DNA from: Areca catechu
Taxonomy: Eukaryota > Streptophyta > Magnoliopsida > Arecales > Arecaceae
NCBI GenBank assembly: GCA_021397845.1
Contig: CM038043.1
Location: 32,115,501 to 32,179,500, forward strand
Length of the DNA stretch: 64,000 bases
Direction of reading: 5' to 3'
Below, piece by piece: positions 11,358-22,290 of the stretch. A program made the translations under genes and the position numbers. Numbering within the stretch: position 1 is the stretch's first letter; each line of letters starts with the position of its first letter. A model generated the notes under the pieces. That model saw only the letters and a program-made list of their open reading frames with translations, did no database searches and was not told the DNA's origin.

Positions 11358-12357
11358 AAGACCTTATGGCACCTACTAGGCACCCATGATAAGTTTTCAT
11401 GCTCTGCATGCCATCCTCCGACCCAAGGTCAAACCTAGAGAGCCTTAGTTTGTTAGGTTTAGACCTAGGGTTCCTTTGGAATAAAGTCCATTCTTTAGAA
11501 ATGCGTCGTCAGTCTAGTTTAGTTTTTCTTGACCCTTTACTAGGCTTTGGCTCAGATTTTGGTTTGATTGAGAGCACCAGGAATTGGGATTTGTATTTTG
11601 TTCAGGGCTGAAATTGCATTCAATGTTTTGATCAATAGGTCTATAGGCTAGAGTCCCTTTGAAATTGTTCATGGATACAAGCCTCATACACCACTTGATC
11701 TGATTTCACTATTATCCCACACACACAAGTCTCTTGATGCACTTGCATAGCATGTAAAGGACTTGCATAAAGAAATTCATGCCAAAATAACATTAAGTAA
11801 TGAAACTTATAAGAAGTTGGCTGATTCTCAAACACGAGTCAAAACTTTTGTTGAGAGAGACTATGTAATGATTAGGTTAAGACCTGAGCAATTTTTTCCT
11901 GGAACCGTTAGAAAGTTACATGCTAAAGGAGCTGGACCATTTAGAGTAGTGAAGAGAGTAGGATCCAATGCCTATGTGCTCGAGTTGCCTCCAGAACTAG
12001 GCAATAGCTCTACTTTCAACATTACAGACTTAGTAGAGTATAGGGAGCCAGCTGTGATTCCTAGTAAGCCTTTAAACCTAATCCTGTTATTGAGAGTGAT
12101 CCCGACCCTGTGTGTCCACCAACAAACTGGCCTATGAGAAAAGAGCAGATTGAAAAGATCCTGGATGATCAGGTTATCTCTACTCGTAATCGAGGATACC
12201 AAAGATACCTGGTCTGCTGGCAAGGAAGGCCAGATTCTGATGACTCTTGGATCTCCAGAGAAGAATTACAAGAATTGGATCCAGACCTCTTGGAGAGATA
12301 CCAGAGCCAGCTTGATCCATACTCGACAGGGTCGAGTTCCTCCCACCCCGGGAGAAT
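11358..12357 (+). pseudogene. B1 integrase C-terminal remnant and chromodomain-like tail
   Basis: 11358-11580 is decayed. From about 11578 the sequence follows B2 integrase after its catalytic core: RNWDLY, then SPFEIVHGYKPHTPLDL, then a stop (TAG) before HVKDLHKEIHAKI. The open section from 11763 gives DYVMIRLRPEQFFPGTVRKLHAKGAG. A frameshift near 12070 leads to the tail ILDDQVISTRNRGYQRYLVC and SWISREELQELDPDLLERY. The TAG before HVKDLH is also present in B2. The last 58 bases of the frame run into the 3' LTR. Confidence 0.75.
12321..12337 (+). promoter_or_regulatory. Hairpin beside the B1 polypurine tract
   Basis: ACTCGA-CAGGG-TCGAGT forms a perfect 6-bp stem with a 5-nt loop, 20 bp upstream of the 3' LTR. 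It is followed by the PPT GGGAGAAT. The same hairpin sits at 16210-16226 (A2), 19512-19528 (B2) and, with an 8-bp stem, in the family C internal regions. Confidence 0.55.
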
Positions 12358-14148
12358 TGGTGCGGGCACCAGACTCAGAAGAAGACTTCAGGGCTCCATC
12401 TGGATCTCTGATTGACCTTGCCCGAAGAATTAAGGTTTTCTGGTTTTGTAATAAGGGTTGACTTGGTCAACTCAATTTTAGTCTTGAGTCTGTATTTCCC
12501 TGCAATTTAAATTTTGTTGAGTCATGTTGACTCAGTACAAGTCCTAGTACTGGTCTAGGACTTCTCCAGGTTGGTGCCACTTTTTTTTCAGTCAAGTCAA
12601 GGTCCAGGATGCCACATTTTTTCTCCCAGGCCCAAGCAAGTGGGCGCCACACTCCCAGCCACACGCCAGAGTCAAGGAGGTGCCACATCTCCATCCAGTG
12701 TCTTTGGTCCCTACACCACAAGAAGTAAGTTCCTTTTTTTTCTTGCACCACTTGGGAGAGAAATCCATCAAGATACCTCAATCCAAGGAGGAGCCAATTT
12801 CTTTCCAGATAAACCCAAGCCAGGATGGCAAGAATTTTTGTTGAAGAGAGGATCCAAAGGTGCCCCACAATGTTCCATAAAAATCCAAGTTATAAAAGGG
12901 AAGAGAGCATGTCTTGGGGAGGAATTCAAGGAGGTTCCCAAAAGTTTCCAAAAGTGCCAAAGCCATGAAAGGAAGAAGCCTAAACTTGTGGAGCAAGACT
13001 AGGAGGTGTCCAAATGAGCCAAACCATGAAGGAAAATCCTTGATTCATGGAGAGATACTTGGAGACACCCCCATAACCTGCCATTTGGAGCTGATTTTCA
13101 AGTTTTCTTGGAGTTTTTGGGCTGCCCACTCATGGAAGGAGTCTTGGGAAGAGAATTTGATGCCTAAAGTGTGGGTTAGTCCTATTAGTCCCACATGAAA
13201 ATGTATAAAATTTTATTTCTTTGTTATGTCTATATATTCAACTCTATATAACTCTTGAATTTAATGATGAATGAAATCAATTTCTGTGTGAGCAACTTTG
13301 TGTTTCTCTCTTCCGCACTTGATTCAGGTGTTGAGCTCCATGAGGGAGTAAATCCGGGTTCCCTAGGAACCTTGAGGAGGTGTGAGATCTCCAAACCCTA
13401 CCAAAACCCTAGGTTAGCCACTTCAATTCCAAACCCTAGCCGCCAATCATCTTCTTCATTCCACCAATCATCCAAACCCTAATCTACCTCATCATCGCAC
13501 GGCCTCTCTCTTCCAAGTAGAGGCCGACCACCAGCATCCGGGTCCAGATCAACTACTTCGAATACAGAGAAAATCCTAGAGGAAGTCAGATTAGCATCCA
13601 GGAGAATCAGGATTTCAGCAACATCAATTTTCAAGTTCTTCTTATCTGGTAATCCTTTCATTGAGTATCTGGTTCCTTAAATTGTTCTTCTTCTTTCCCA
13701 GATCCTGAGTTCAGGAGAAGCTAACCCTGCCAAAAAACCAGTATTGGAGGATCCATTGCGAAGATATCCGAATCCGAGGATCCAACAATCTGCTCGAGAG
13801 AGTCCTTCCACCAAACTCTGTGAAGATCACTGTCTGGTACATAACCGTTCCCTTCTCTTTAGTTCTGTCCTGTTGAAAGTTCAGAGCGAAACCCTAGGTC
13901 TGGGAGTTTCTCAACCCCCAGAGATCCATTACTTCTGAACTACTCTGATAATCTAGTATCTTTGAATTGTGCTTTCAATTATTTTATTTTCTTTCAATTT
14001 AGTTTAACTTTCCTTTGAGTCTAAGCCGACCTCTGAAAATATAAAAAAAAAGAAAAAAAGAAAAAGAGTTAGTCTTAATTTACTTCCGCATCGCATCATC
14101 TTTTTTGTTCTGCATCATTTTTGGTATCAGAGCTTTCGCTCTGCATCA
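12358..14148 (+). repeat. B1 3' LTR
   Basis: 1,791 bp, TGGTGCGGGCACCAG to CTCTGCATCA, followed directly by the TSD CTAGA. The internalised PBS copy is at 14122-14133. It is very similar to 7069-8855 with a few indels and substitutions, so the insertion is moderately recent. Confidence 0.92.
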
Positions 14149-14153
14149 CTAGA

Positions 14154-14738
14154 TCCCATGATCATAGATCCTATGCACCCATACCCTATGAGCCTAGTAG
14201 ACCCAACACCCAATATTCTGACCCATATAGGGAGTCCAACCCTAGGAGAACCCAATATTCTGACCCATATAGGGAGTCCAACCCTAGGAGAACCCAGTAT
14301 TCTGACCCATATAGGGAGTCCAACCCTAGGAGGACCCAATATTCTGACCCATATAGGAAGTCCAACCCTAGGAGAACCCAATATTCTGACCCATATAGGG
14401 AATCCAACCCTAGGAGAACCCAATATTCTGACCCATATAGGGAGTCCAACCCTAGGAGAACCCAATATCCTGACCCATATAGGGAGCCCAACCTTAGGAG
14501 GACTCCATACCATAATCCATCCTTAGAACCTGACCATAGAGCTGACCCAAAATCCTATGATCCCAGATCCTATAATCCCCTGACCCATAGATCTGCACCC
14601 TTGTCCTATGAGCCTAGGGAGCCCATAACCCCTATGTATCAATCTAGTACTAGTCATGCTTCCCCTAGTCAACTTGAATCCCATAGGATTAGTACCCCTA
14701 AATATGAGCCCAGTAGTGAGCCACTACCCCTTAGGTAA
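14154..14738 (+). pseudogene. A2 gag-derived protein, middle part with 14-residue repeats
   Basis: Resumes the A2 frame after B1. Seven tandem copies of a 42-bp unit encoding TQYSDPYRESNPRR occupy 14208-14501, then degrade into PYHNPSLEPDHRADP. The region is highly basic, Tyr/Pro-rich and presumably disordered, like the repeats in the N-terminal part. It ends at a single TAA (14736-14738), after which the frame stays open. Because 42 is divisible by three, all six frames look open here; only this one joins the upstream and downstream coding parts. Confidence 0.75.
14208..14501 (+). repeat. Seven 42-bp tandem repeats in A2 gag
   Basis: The unit begins ACCCAATATTCTGACC and ends CCTAGGAGA. Copies differ by only a few bases (GAG/AAG, GAA/GAG), so the expansion is recent or homogenised. 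It encodes TQYSDPYRESNPRR. Confidence 0.9.
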
Positions 14739-15527
14739 CCTGAACCTACTAGGATTAGTGTCTATAATCAGAAACCAGGACCTAGCCAATTTTTCCCTAG
14801 CCGACCTTCTCCAACCATTCTTGAGATTGACAAGGCTTACATTAATGCGGAAGTGTATGAAGCTGATGCGAGCCTAGTGGATGAGTATGAGGGAGAAGAT
14901 GAGACACCTATAGATGACCTAGAAATAGTTGGCCTAGTAAATACCCAGGTAGAAGCCAACCTAGAGGTAGTTGACCCTAACCACATCCAACCAAAAGCTA
15001 TAGTGGAAGAACAAATAGAGGAAGAGAACCTAGGTACTGCTGTTAGAGCCTTACCTGAGGAAACCATAGAGGAGAGCCAAATTATACAGTTTAGTCCTAA
15101 AATACAAGAACCTGAAGAATTTATTAAGGACCTGATCTCTTTGAATCAGTACCCTCAAGATGAGCCTCCTCCTATAGTTCCCATTAAGGACCTCTTCCCT
15201 GAAATTAGTAACCCATCCTTCCATTATGCAAACCCCATAGATATACTGCAACCTCGTAAGGTTAGCCTCATTAGTCTAGGATTAGTCCCTGACATGCCTT
15301 CTTATATCGAACTTTACCCAACTAACCTTGAACCTTTTTCCCTACCCTACCAATCTAATTCTGAACCCACTTCCTATTTTCTACCCTTTCCTGACACCTC
15401 CAGCATTTCTAGGATTATTAGATTGCATTTAACTGAGATTAGCATACTGCATACATTCATCATGCATGTTAGGTTTGCATCTTACTTCTGGCACAACTCT
15501 TTGGAATTTCCTAGGAGTTCACTGTAA
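14739..15527 (+). pseudogene. A2 acidic domain and integrase remnant
   Basis: Same frame as the previous section after one TAA. It contains FFPSRPSPTILEIDKAYI, then VYEADASLVDEYEGEDETP, then about 130 acidic residues with no family I recognise. The end, TSYFLPFPDTSSIS ... LHLTEIS ... HVRFASYFW, aligns with the integrase core of B2. It lacks the first Asp, the SDRD Asp and the catalytic Glu. Ends at the TAA/TGA boundary near 15527. With B1 removed, A2 has about 650 codons from 6472 with one stop. Confidence 0.65.
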
Positions 15528-15719
15528 ATTTTCATGTGCATGTCAAGCTAGGATCAAACCTAGGGAACCTATAATCTGTTAGGTTTAGATCCAAAGAGTT
15601 CAATAAAATTTCCTTCTATAGGAATGCATAGTCAAGTCTGTTAGGTGTAGGTTTGAGTCCTTTGAATCATTTGTTAGGAGTCTACATGTGCCCAGCATGT
15701 TCACCACCCACACTAATTT
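15528..15719 (+). other. A2 decayed spacer after the integrase remnant
   Basis: About 190 bp without a frame. It is clearly similar in sequence to F (54850-55075) and to A1 (about 420-560), including GGAATGCATAGTC and TGTTAGGAGT, so it descends from the same ancestor. Confidence 0.6.
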
Positions 15720-16246
15720 TAAACAAACTAGCTAATTCCCAAAGAAGGGTCAAAGAATTTGATGTAGTGGATTCTATCTTGGTTAGGCTTAGGCCTAAAA
15801 GAAGCTTCATGCTCGCAGAGCCGGACCTTTTTAAAGTGATAGAGAAGGTTGGATCAAATGCCTAGGTGTTAGACTTGCCTTCGGATTTGGGCATTAGTTC
15901 TACCTTCAATATTACAGACCTAGTTGAGTATAGGGAACCGGCAGCGATACCTAGTAAGGCCTTTAGATCTATTCCTTTTCATTGTGAGTGACCCTAACCT
16001 AGAGTGTCCACTAACAAATTGGCCTAAGAGAGAACGGATCGAGCGTATCCTGGACGATCAAGCCATCACGACCCAGGGCCGTGACTATCAACGCTTCCTG
16101 GTCCGATGGCAAGGCCGGCCAGAGTTGGACGATTTGTGGATTTCTCGAGAGGACTTGCAGCACCTCAACCCAGACCTCCTCGAGAGATATGTGAGCCAGC
16201 TTGATCTTCACTCGACAGGGTCGAGTTCCTCCCACCCTGGGAGAAT
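15720..16246 (+). pseudogene. A2 integrase C-terminus and chromodomain-like tail
   Basis: The frame from about 15726 gives NKLANSQRRVKEFDVVDS and VRLRPKRS. It shifts and has a stop (TAG) near 15864, then continues LPSDLGISSTFNITDLVEYREP. After another shift, 15990-16240 gives RIERILDDQAITTQGRDYQRFLVRWQG and ISREDLQHLNPDLLERY. The hairpin ACTCGA-CAGGG-TCGAGT (16210-16226) and PPT GGGAGAAT precede the LTR. The tail has the LVRW and DPDLLERY layout of a chromodomain-like module, which in relatives guides integration to heterochromatin. Confidence 0.75.
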
Positions 16247-17697
16247 TGGTGGGGACACCGGAGGCACCAGAATAAGATAGAGGCTTTTCAATCCTTTGTG
16301 AATTGATCAATAATTTTTGAGTCCATCTGTAATAAGGGCTTAGCCCATCTGAGTCTATTTTAGTTGTTATTTGAGTCTTTTGAGTTGTTATTTCAGCTCT
16401 GTACTAGTCAGCTCATGTTGAGCTAGTTCAGTCCAATGCTAGTCAGCTCATGTGGAGCTAATTTTATTTTTTTGAGTCCTGTCCAAGCATACTGAAGACT
16501 AAAGACTATATCATACAAGTGAAGACCAAGTTCAACTAGATTGAAGACATGGAAGTATAGCCCAAGTCCAACCTAGCTTGAAGATTTGAAGACCCCAGGA
16601 GGAAAATTCAGAAAACACTGATTTCTTGCAGATGCCCTCCAGATGCCCAGATTCCTTCCAAATGCCAAAGTATATTTATAGATATGGGCATCCATGATTC
16701 CAGAGGTCCATCTACATCCTAGCCCAAAGAAATCAAGCCCAGGTGCCAAGCCCAAGCCCTAAAGAAGCAAGATACCAGGGAATATTCCTGCTACATGGAT
16801 ACCAGGCCACCCCAGCTTCCAGAGGCCCAAACCCATGCACCCGAGCCCCTTTGGGCTAGCCTCTTGCTGCTCCTAGAAGTTCAACATGCATCCCTAGGCA
16901 TCCTTGGAGTGTTGACCAAGTCAAGAGAATTTTTAGGGATTTTTTCTACCTAATGTTTCCTTATTTTCTAGCTAGGGTTTGAGAGGGAAAGGGATTCTTA
17001 TGTAAAGACTTATGTGCCCTTACTTAGAGCCCAAGGTTAAGGGTCTATTTAAAGGACCCTAGCCTCTTATATTTAAGGAGATCTTGATATATGAAATAAA
17101 TCTTGAGTTCTTCTATTGTTTTGTGTGATTACCCTGCTGTGTGCTTAAAGGGGTTTGAGAGTTCTTCTTCCCGGTGTTTGCAATCATCTTCCTGCTGCCA
17201 ACAAGCCTCTCAGATCCCTGGACGCCCACTCCAAAAGAAGCCTTTCCTTGTTGTTCTCCCTTTGTTTTCTTGTTCCTTTGTGAGTTTTCTAACCCCTGAC
17301 AGGTCGTTTACAGGTCCCCGAGTTCCTACGAATCCAACGACTCCAGCCAAGCCTCAATCGAATCATCGAGCAGGAAGCCGGGTATCCGCAGGTCTTTGGC
17401 TCGATTTTCCAGGCCGCATCCGTCAGGAACGAGAGACCCCTTCGCTGCGATCTTCATAGACATTGTCAGGTACACCCCTCTACCTCCAGTAGTTTTATTG
17501 TAGGAGAACCTGCCCTAACCGAGGCTTCTCAGCCCGGATCCTTCTTTAGTACTTTTTAGGTTCTAATCTGCATGCTTGGCTTCAAAAATTCATACAAATT
17601 ACCTACAACTAATTTTGATCTGAAATTCGAGAATTAATCACCTAACCCCACATATAAAATATACAAAAAGAATTGCATGCATATTAGTTCCCCATCA
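16247..17697 (+). repeat. A2 3' LTR
   Basis: 1,451 bp, TGGTGGGGACACCGG to TTCCCCATCA, followed by TSD CTTGG. It differs from the 5' LTR by scattered substitutions, so A2 is older than B1, as the nesting requires. Confidence 0.9.
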
Positions 17698-17936
17698 CTT
17701 GGGGGGTAGAAAAAGTGGTTGCCAGTATAATGGGAGCAGCCTACCAACGAACCTCCTAGGTGTGCCTGGTCATGCAATTGAATGGATGGATGGCCACGGT
17801 TGCAGTTGCCATGGAGAAGGCCATGGTTGCCGCGGCGCTACTGAGAGTGGCCTAACGAGGAGCAGCCACAGCTGCTCTTGGAATCACCATATCGGTGAGA
17901 TCCAAGGGGGACAGTGCGGCCGAGGAGGATGCATTG
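17698..17936. other. Pre-insertion DNA between A2 and B2
   Basis: GC-richer than the flanking LTRs and with no match to them. It starts with the right TSD of A2 and ends with the left TSD of B2 (CATTG, 17932-17936). On the minus strand it joins the frame at 26683-26917 across B2 but soon meets a stop. No gene is recognisable. Confidence 0.55.
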
Positions 17937-19491
17937 TGATGCAGAATGAAAAAGATGATGCGATGCAGAAGTAAATTAAGACTAATTCTTTTTTTTTATA
18001 TATATATTTTCAGAAGTCGGCTTTGACTCAAAGAAAATTAAACTAAATTGAAAGAAACTATGTAATAATTGAAAGCACAATTTAAAGAAACTAGGTTATC
18101 AGAGTAGTTCAGAAGTAAAGGATCGCTGGGGTTTGAGAAACTACCAGACCTAGGGTTTCGCTCTGAACTTTAAACAGGATAGAAGTAAAGAGAAGAGAAG
18201 GGTTACATACCAGGCAGTGATCTTCACAGAGTTTAGTGGAAGGACTCTCTTGAGCAGATTGTTGGATCCCCGGATTCAGATATCTTCGCAATGGATCCTC
18301 CAATACTAGCTCTTTGGCAGAGTTGGCTTCTTCTGAACTCAAGATCTGGGAAAGAAGAAGAACAAGTTATGGAACCAGATACTCAAGGAAGCATTTACTA
18401 GATAGAAGAACTTGAAAGCTGATGTTGCTGAAATCCTGATTCTCCTGGATGCTGATCTGACTTCCTCTGGGGTTTGCTCTGTATTCGAAGTGGCCGAACT
18501 GGACCTGGATGCCGGTGGTCGGCCTCTACTTGGAGAGAGGGTCCGTGAGAGATGGGGTAGGCTAGGGTTTGGTGGAATGAAGAGGATGATGGGCGGCTAG
18601 GGTTTGGAGTTGAAGTGGCTAACCTAGGGTTTTGGGGTTGGAGATCTCACACCTCCTCAAGGTTCCTAGGAAACCCGGATTTACTCCATCACGGAGCTCA
18701 ACACCTGAATGCAAGTGCGAAAGAGAGAAACACAAAGTTTGCTCACACATAAATTGAATTCATTCATCAGTTGTTTTAAAACTTACAAGAGGGGTTTATT
18801 TTATAGATCTTTACAAGAGGTCAGGGTTTTACATCTTCCCATGTGGGGCTAATAGGATGGATCCTCAAATTAGGTTTGTAGAATCAATTTCTTCTCATAT
18901 GGCAGGCCAGGAGCTTCCATAAGTGTTGATTGATGGCTCCAAATGGTAAGTAGGTGGCGCCTCCTAGCCTTGCTCTTCAAGAAAAATTTTCTTCCTTCCA
19001 TGCCTGGTTTTATCTGGAAATATTTGGGCCTCCTAGTCTTGCTCCCCAAGCTTTGCTCCTTTCTTTTCATAGCTTGGCTCTTATGGAAATATTTTGGGCG
19101 CTTCCTTGGATTGAGGATCCTAAGTTGATCTCCCCTTAAGTGGTGCATGAAAGAAGGGACCTGCTTTCTTGTGGTGTGGGGACCAAAGTACACTGGATGG
19201 AGATATGGCACCCCTTGGACTCTGGCGTGTGGCTGGGAGTGTGGCGCCCACTTACTTGAGCCTGGAGAAAATGTGGCACCCTGGAGAAGACCTTGACCAC
19301 TACTAGGACTTGTACCGAGTCAACATGACTCAACAAAATTTCAATTGCAGGGAAATACAGACTCAAACTAAAATTGAGTTGACCAAGTCAACCCTTATTA
19401 CAAAACCAGAAAACCCTAATTCTTCGGTCAAGGTCAATCAGAGATCCAGATGGAGCCCTGAAGTCTTCTTCTGAGTCTGGTGCCCGCACCA
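17937..19491 (-). repeat. B2 3' LTR
   Basis: Starts TGATGCAGAATG and ends GCCCGCACCA on the plus strand. It lacks the internalised PBS found at the end of the B1 LTRs. The pol frame ends inside it at about 19434. ORFs in it on either strand are LTR sequence. Confidence 0.92.
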
Positions 19492-20835
19492 ATTCTCTCG
19501 GGGTGGGAGGAACTCGACCCTGTCGAGTATGGATCAAGTTGGCTCTGGTATCTCTCCAAGAGGTCTGGGTCCAATTCTTGTAATTCTTCTCGGGAGATCC
19601 AAGAGTCATCAGAATCTGGCCTTCCTTGCCAGCGGACCAGGTATCTTTGGTATCCTCGATTACGAGTAGAGATAACCTGATCATCCAGGATCTTTTCAAT
19701 CTGCTCTTTCCTCACAGGCCAGTTTGTTGGTGGGCACACAGGGTTGGGTTCACTCTCAAGAGCAGGATTAGGCTCAAAAAGCTCACTGGGAATCACAGCT
19801 GGTTCTCTATACTCTACTAGGTCTATAATGTTGAAAGTGGAGCTAATGCCTAGTTCTGAAGGCAACTCGATCACATAGGCATTGGACCCTACTCTCTTCA
19901 CCACTCTAAATGGACCAGCTCCTCTAGCATGTAACTTTCTAACGGTTCCAGGAGGAAATCGTTCAGGCCTTAACCTAATCATTACATAGTCTCCCTCAAC
20001 AAAAGTTTTGACTCACCTTTGAGAATCAGCCAACTTCTTATAAGTTTCATTACTTAAATTTATTTTGGCATGAATTTCTTTATGCAAGTCTTTTATATGC
20101 TATGCAAAAACTTCAGCAGACTCTGAGACTCGTGTGTGGACTGGTAAAGGAGCTAGGTCAAGAGGTGTGTGAGGTTTGTAACCATGCACATTTTCAAATG
20201 GACTCTTACCTGTAGACCTATTGACCGAGTCATTGTATGCAAATTCAGCCCTAGGTAAGTACAAATCCCAGTTCCTAATGTTTTCACCAACAAGACACCT
20301 TAATAGATTGCCTAAACTATGGTTCACTACTTCTATTTGGCCATCAGTTTGGGGATGATAGGCAGTTGAAAACTTAAGTTTTGTCCCTAACTTATGCCAA
20401 AGGATTTTCCAGAAATAGCTGGTGAACCGGACATCCCTATCTGAAACAATTGTCTTAGGTAGGCCATGGAGTCGAACTATCTCATTAAAGAACAGGGTGG
20501 CTACCTTAGACGCATCAAATGTTTGGGAACAAGGCAAGAAATGGGCCATCTTAGAAAATCGGTCGACTACAACACAGATAGAATCATGCCTCCTCTGGGT
20601 CTTAGGCAAACCTAACACAAAGTCCATGCTCACATCTTGCCAAGGACGATCTGGGACAGGGAGTGGGTATAAAGGCCGGTGTTCTGTTTTCGCTGTTTGG
20701 CAATAGCGCAGGTTCGACACCTAGCCACAATGTGTGCTACATCTCTTTTTAAGCTAGGCCAGATAAAGTGGTCTTCAATAGCCAGGGTGGTCTTGTCTTT
20801 TCCGAAATGGCCAGCTAGACCTTCAGCATGAATTT
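19434..20835 (-). pseudogene. B2 integrase with chromodomain-like tail
   Basis: Joins the element DNA to the genome. The zinc-binding part has H...H (EIHAEGLAGHFGKDKT) and C..C (CRTCAIAK). The catalytic core keeps all three acids: D in SMDFVLGLP, D in IVSDRDVRF, E in HPQTDGQIEVV. A frameshift at about 20660-20700 separates zinc and catalytic parts. A TAG (20100-20102) falls before HIKDLHKEIHAKI, and B1 has it too. The C-terminus from 19982 is open: VMIRLRPERFPPGTVRKLH, then LDDQVISTRNRGYQRYLVRW and SREELQELDPDLLERY. Clade assignment within chromoviruses is open. Confidence 0.88.
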
Positions 20836-20989
20836 CCCAAATCAAAAATTCCCTAAGAGAAGTTCTAGGGATGCAAAGCCTATTCTTAAAGAACAAAAAG
20901 CCATCTAAAAGGGTATAATCCTTATGATCACTAGATGGTCCTTGAGCTAGATCCTGGTACACAGCCTTAAAATCTGGACACGACTCATA

Positions 20990-21575
20990 TTCCTCTTTGA
21001 TCTGCTCAAACCCTACGACTTCAGCCCTAACAGAATTCAATAACAAAGATCGACGACTAAGGGCATCAGCTACCTTATTTTCAGTCCCAGCCTTATGTTT
21101 CAAAACAAAAGTATAGGACTGGATATACTCTACCCACTTAGCATGCCTAGGGTTAAGCTTCTTCTGGGAATTCAAGAATCTAAGAGCCTCATGGTCCGAA
21201 AACAGCACAAATTCCTTCGGTAGCAAATAATGTCTCCAGTAACGCAAAGCTTGCACTACCGCATAAAATTCTTTATCATAGGTAGAATACCTAAGCTTAG
21301 CATCATTAAGTTTTTCACTAAAGAATGCTACGGGATAGTTCTCTTGGCTTAGGACTCCACCTATACCTACTCCTGAAGCATCACAGGCAACCTCAAATAC
21401 TTTAGAAAAGTCGAGTAACCTCAAAATGGGTGCTTGGGTCATCCTATCCTTAAGATCTAGGAAGGCTTTATGGGCTGCTTTAGTCCACTAAAATTCTCCC
21501 TTCCTAATACAGTCTGTGATAGGAGCAACTACAGTACTAAACCCCTTGATGAATCATATAGAAGGTAGCCAAGCC
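20990..21575 (-). pseudogene. B2 RNase H domain
   Basis: Degrades the RNA strand during reverse transcription. Seen: FEVACDASGVGIGGVLSQ (first Asp), then FSEKLNDAKLRYSTYDKE, then LFSDHEALRFL, RHAKWVEYIQ and NKVADALSRRS, the standard order of gypsy RNase H. It sits in a different frame from the RT, because of a frameshift near 21555, where FHGLATFY is followed by unrelated residues. A stop also lies near 21490. Confidence 0.9.
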
Positions 21576-22290
21576 GTGGAAACTTCTGACTTCATGCACA
21601 CTGGTCAGCTCTGGCCATTCTACTATGGACCTAATCTTCTCTGGATCGGCAGCCACGCCGTCAGGGGTTACTACAAAACCAAGGAAGATAACTCTACTGG
21701 TCATGAATTCACACTTTTTGAGATTACCGTAGAGACTATCATTCCTCAAAACTTGGCAGACTTGTCTAAGGTGGCCTAGGTGGTCTGCAGGGGTCTTACT
21801 ATAGATCAGGATGTCATCAAAATAGACCACTACAAACTTCCCTATGAAAGCTCTAAGCACCTGGGTCATAATCCTCATGAAAGTACTAGGGGCATTGGAC
21901 AACCCAAAAGGCATAACAACCCATTCGTAGAGACCATCCTTAGTTTTGAAAGCGGTTTTCCACTCATCCCCTGGTCTAATCCTAACCTGATGATAGCCGC
22001 TCTTGAGATCAATTTTGGAAAAAATCATTGCACCGGCCATCATATCTAGCATGTCATCTAGTCTAGGGATGGGGAACCTATACTTGATTGTGATTTTGTT
22101 GATGGCACGACTATCAACACACATCCACCACGTGCCATCCTTCTTTGGGGTCAGTAGTGCAGGGACTGCATAAGGGCTAAGACTCTCTCTAATGAACCCC
22201 TTCCTCAACAATTCTCCAACCTGCTTTTGCAGTTCCTTATGCTCAGACGGATTCATCCTATAATGGGGCAAGTTGGGTAAAGTAGCTCCT
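21576..22290 (-). pseudogene. B2 reverse transcriptase
   Basis: Copies the RNA into DNA. From the N-side: HYRMNPSEHKELQKQV, KGFIRESLSPYAVPALL, KKDGTWWMCVDSRAIN, FSKIDLKSGYHQVRIR, MPFGLSNAPSTFMR, then the catalytic VVYFDDILIYSK, and VRSFHGLATFY at the end. The domain is intact up to the frameshift. The motif order and wording resemble the CRM/Galadriel/Reina group of plant chromoviruses; a tree would be needed to choose. Confidence 0.93.

Larger units (their letters stand above)
7069..14148 (+). mobile_element. B1: pol-less gypsy element, family B (TSD CTAGA), inserted in A2 gag
   Basis: The LTRs at 7069-8855 and 12358-14148 are flanked by CTAGA (7064-7068 and 14149-14153). LTRs, leader and gag N-terminus closely match B2 (17937-26677). 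The region from capsid to mid-integrase is replaced by a shorter gag-derived frame and a decayed integrase remnant. It therefore forms a non-autonomous/autonomous pair with B2. Insertion postdates A2. Confidence 0.93.
4140..17697 (+). mobile_element. A2: complete pol-less gypsy element (TSD CTTGG), host of B1
   Basis: The LTRs at 4140-5597 and 16247-17697 both start TGGTGGGGA and end CATCA. The five bases on each side are CTTGG (4135-4139 and 17698-17702). The internal part holds a PBS, a leader, one long gag-derived frame split by B1, an integrase remnant, an integrase C-terminus with chromodomain-like tail, and a PPT. RT, RNase H and protease are absent. Without B1 it is about 6.5 kb. It could move only with enzymes supplied in trans. 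Confidence 0.92.

Noticed and set aside
14127..14526. ORFs of 100-128 codons in the other frames of the 42-bp repeats
   Set aside because: A repeat unit divisible by three keeps all frames open; only the frame continuous with A2 gag is supported.
15330..15527. A captured host domain replacing pol
   Set aside because: The segment aligns in order with the integrase core of B2, so it is a pol remnant and not a captured gene.
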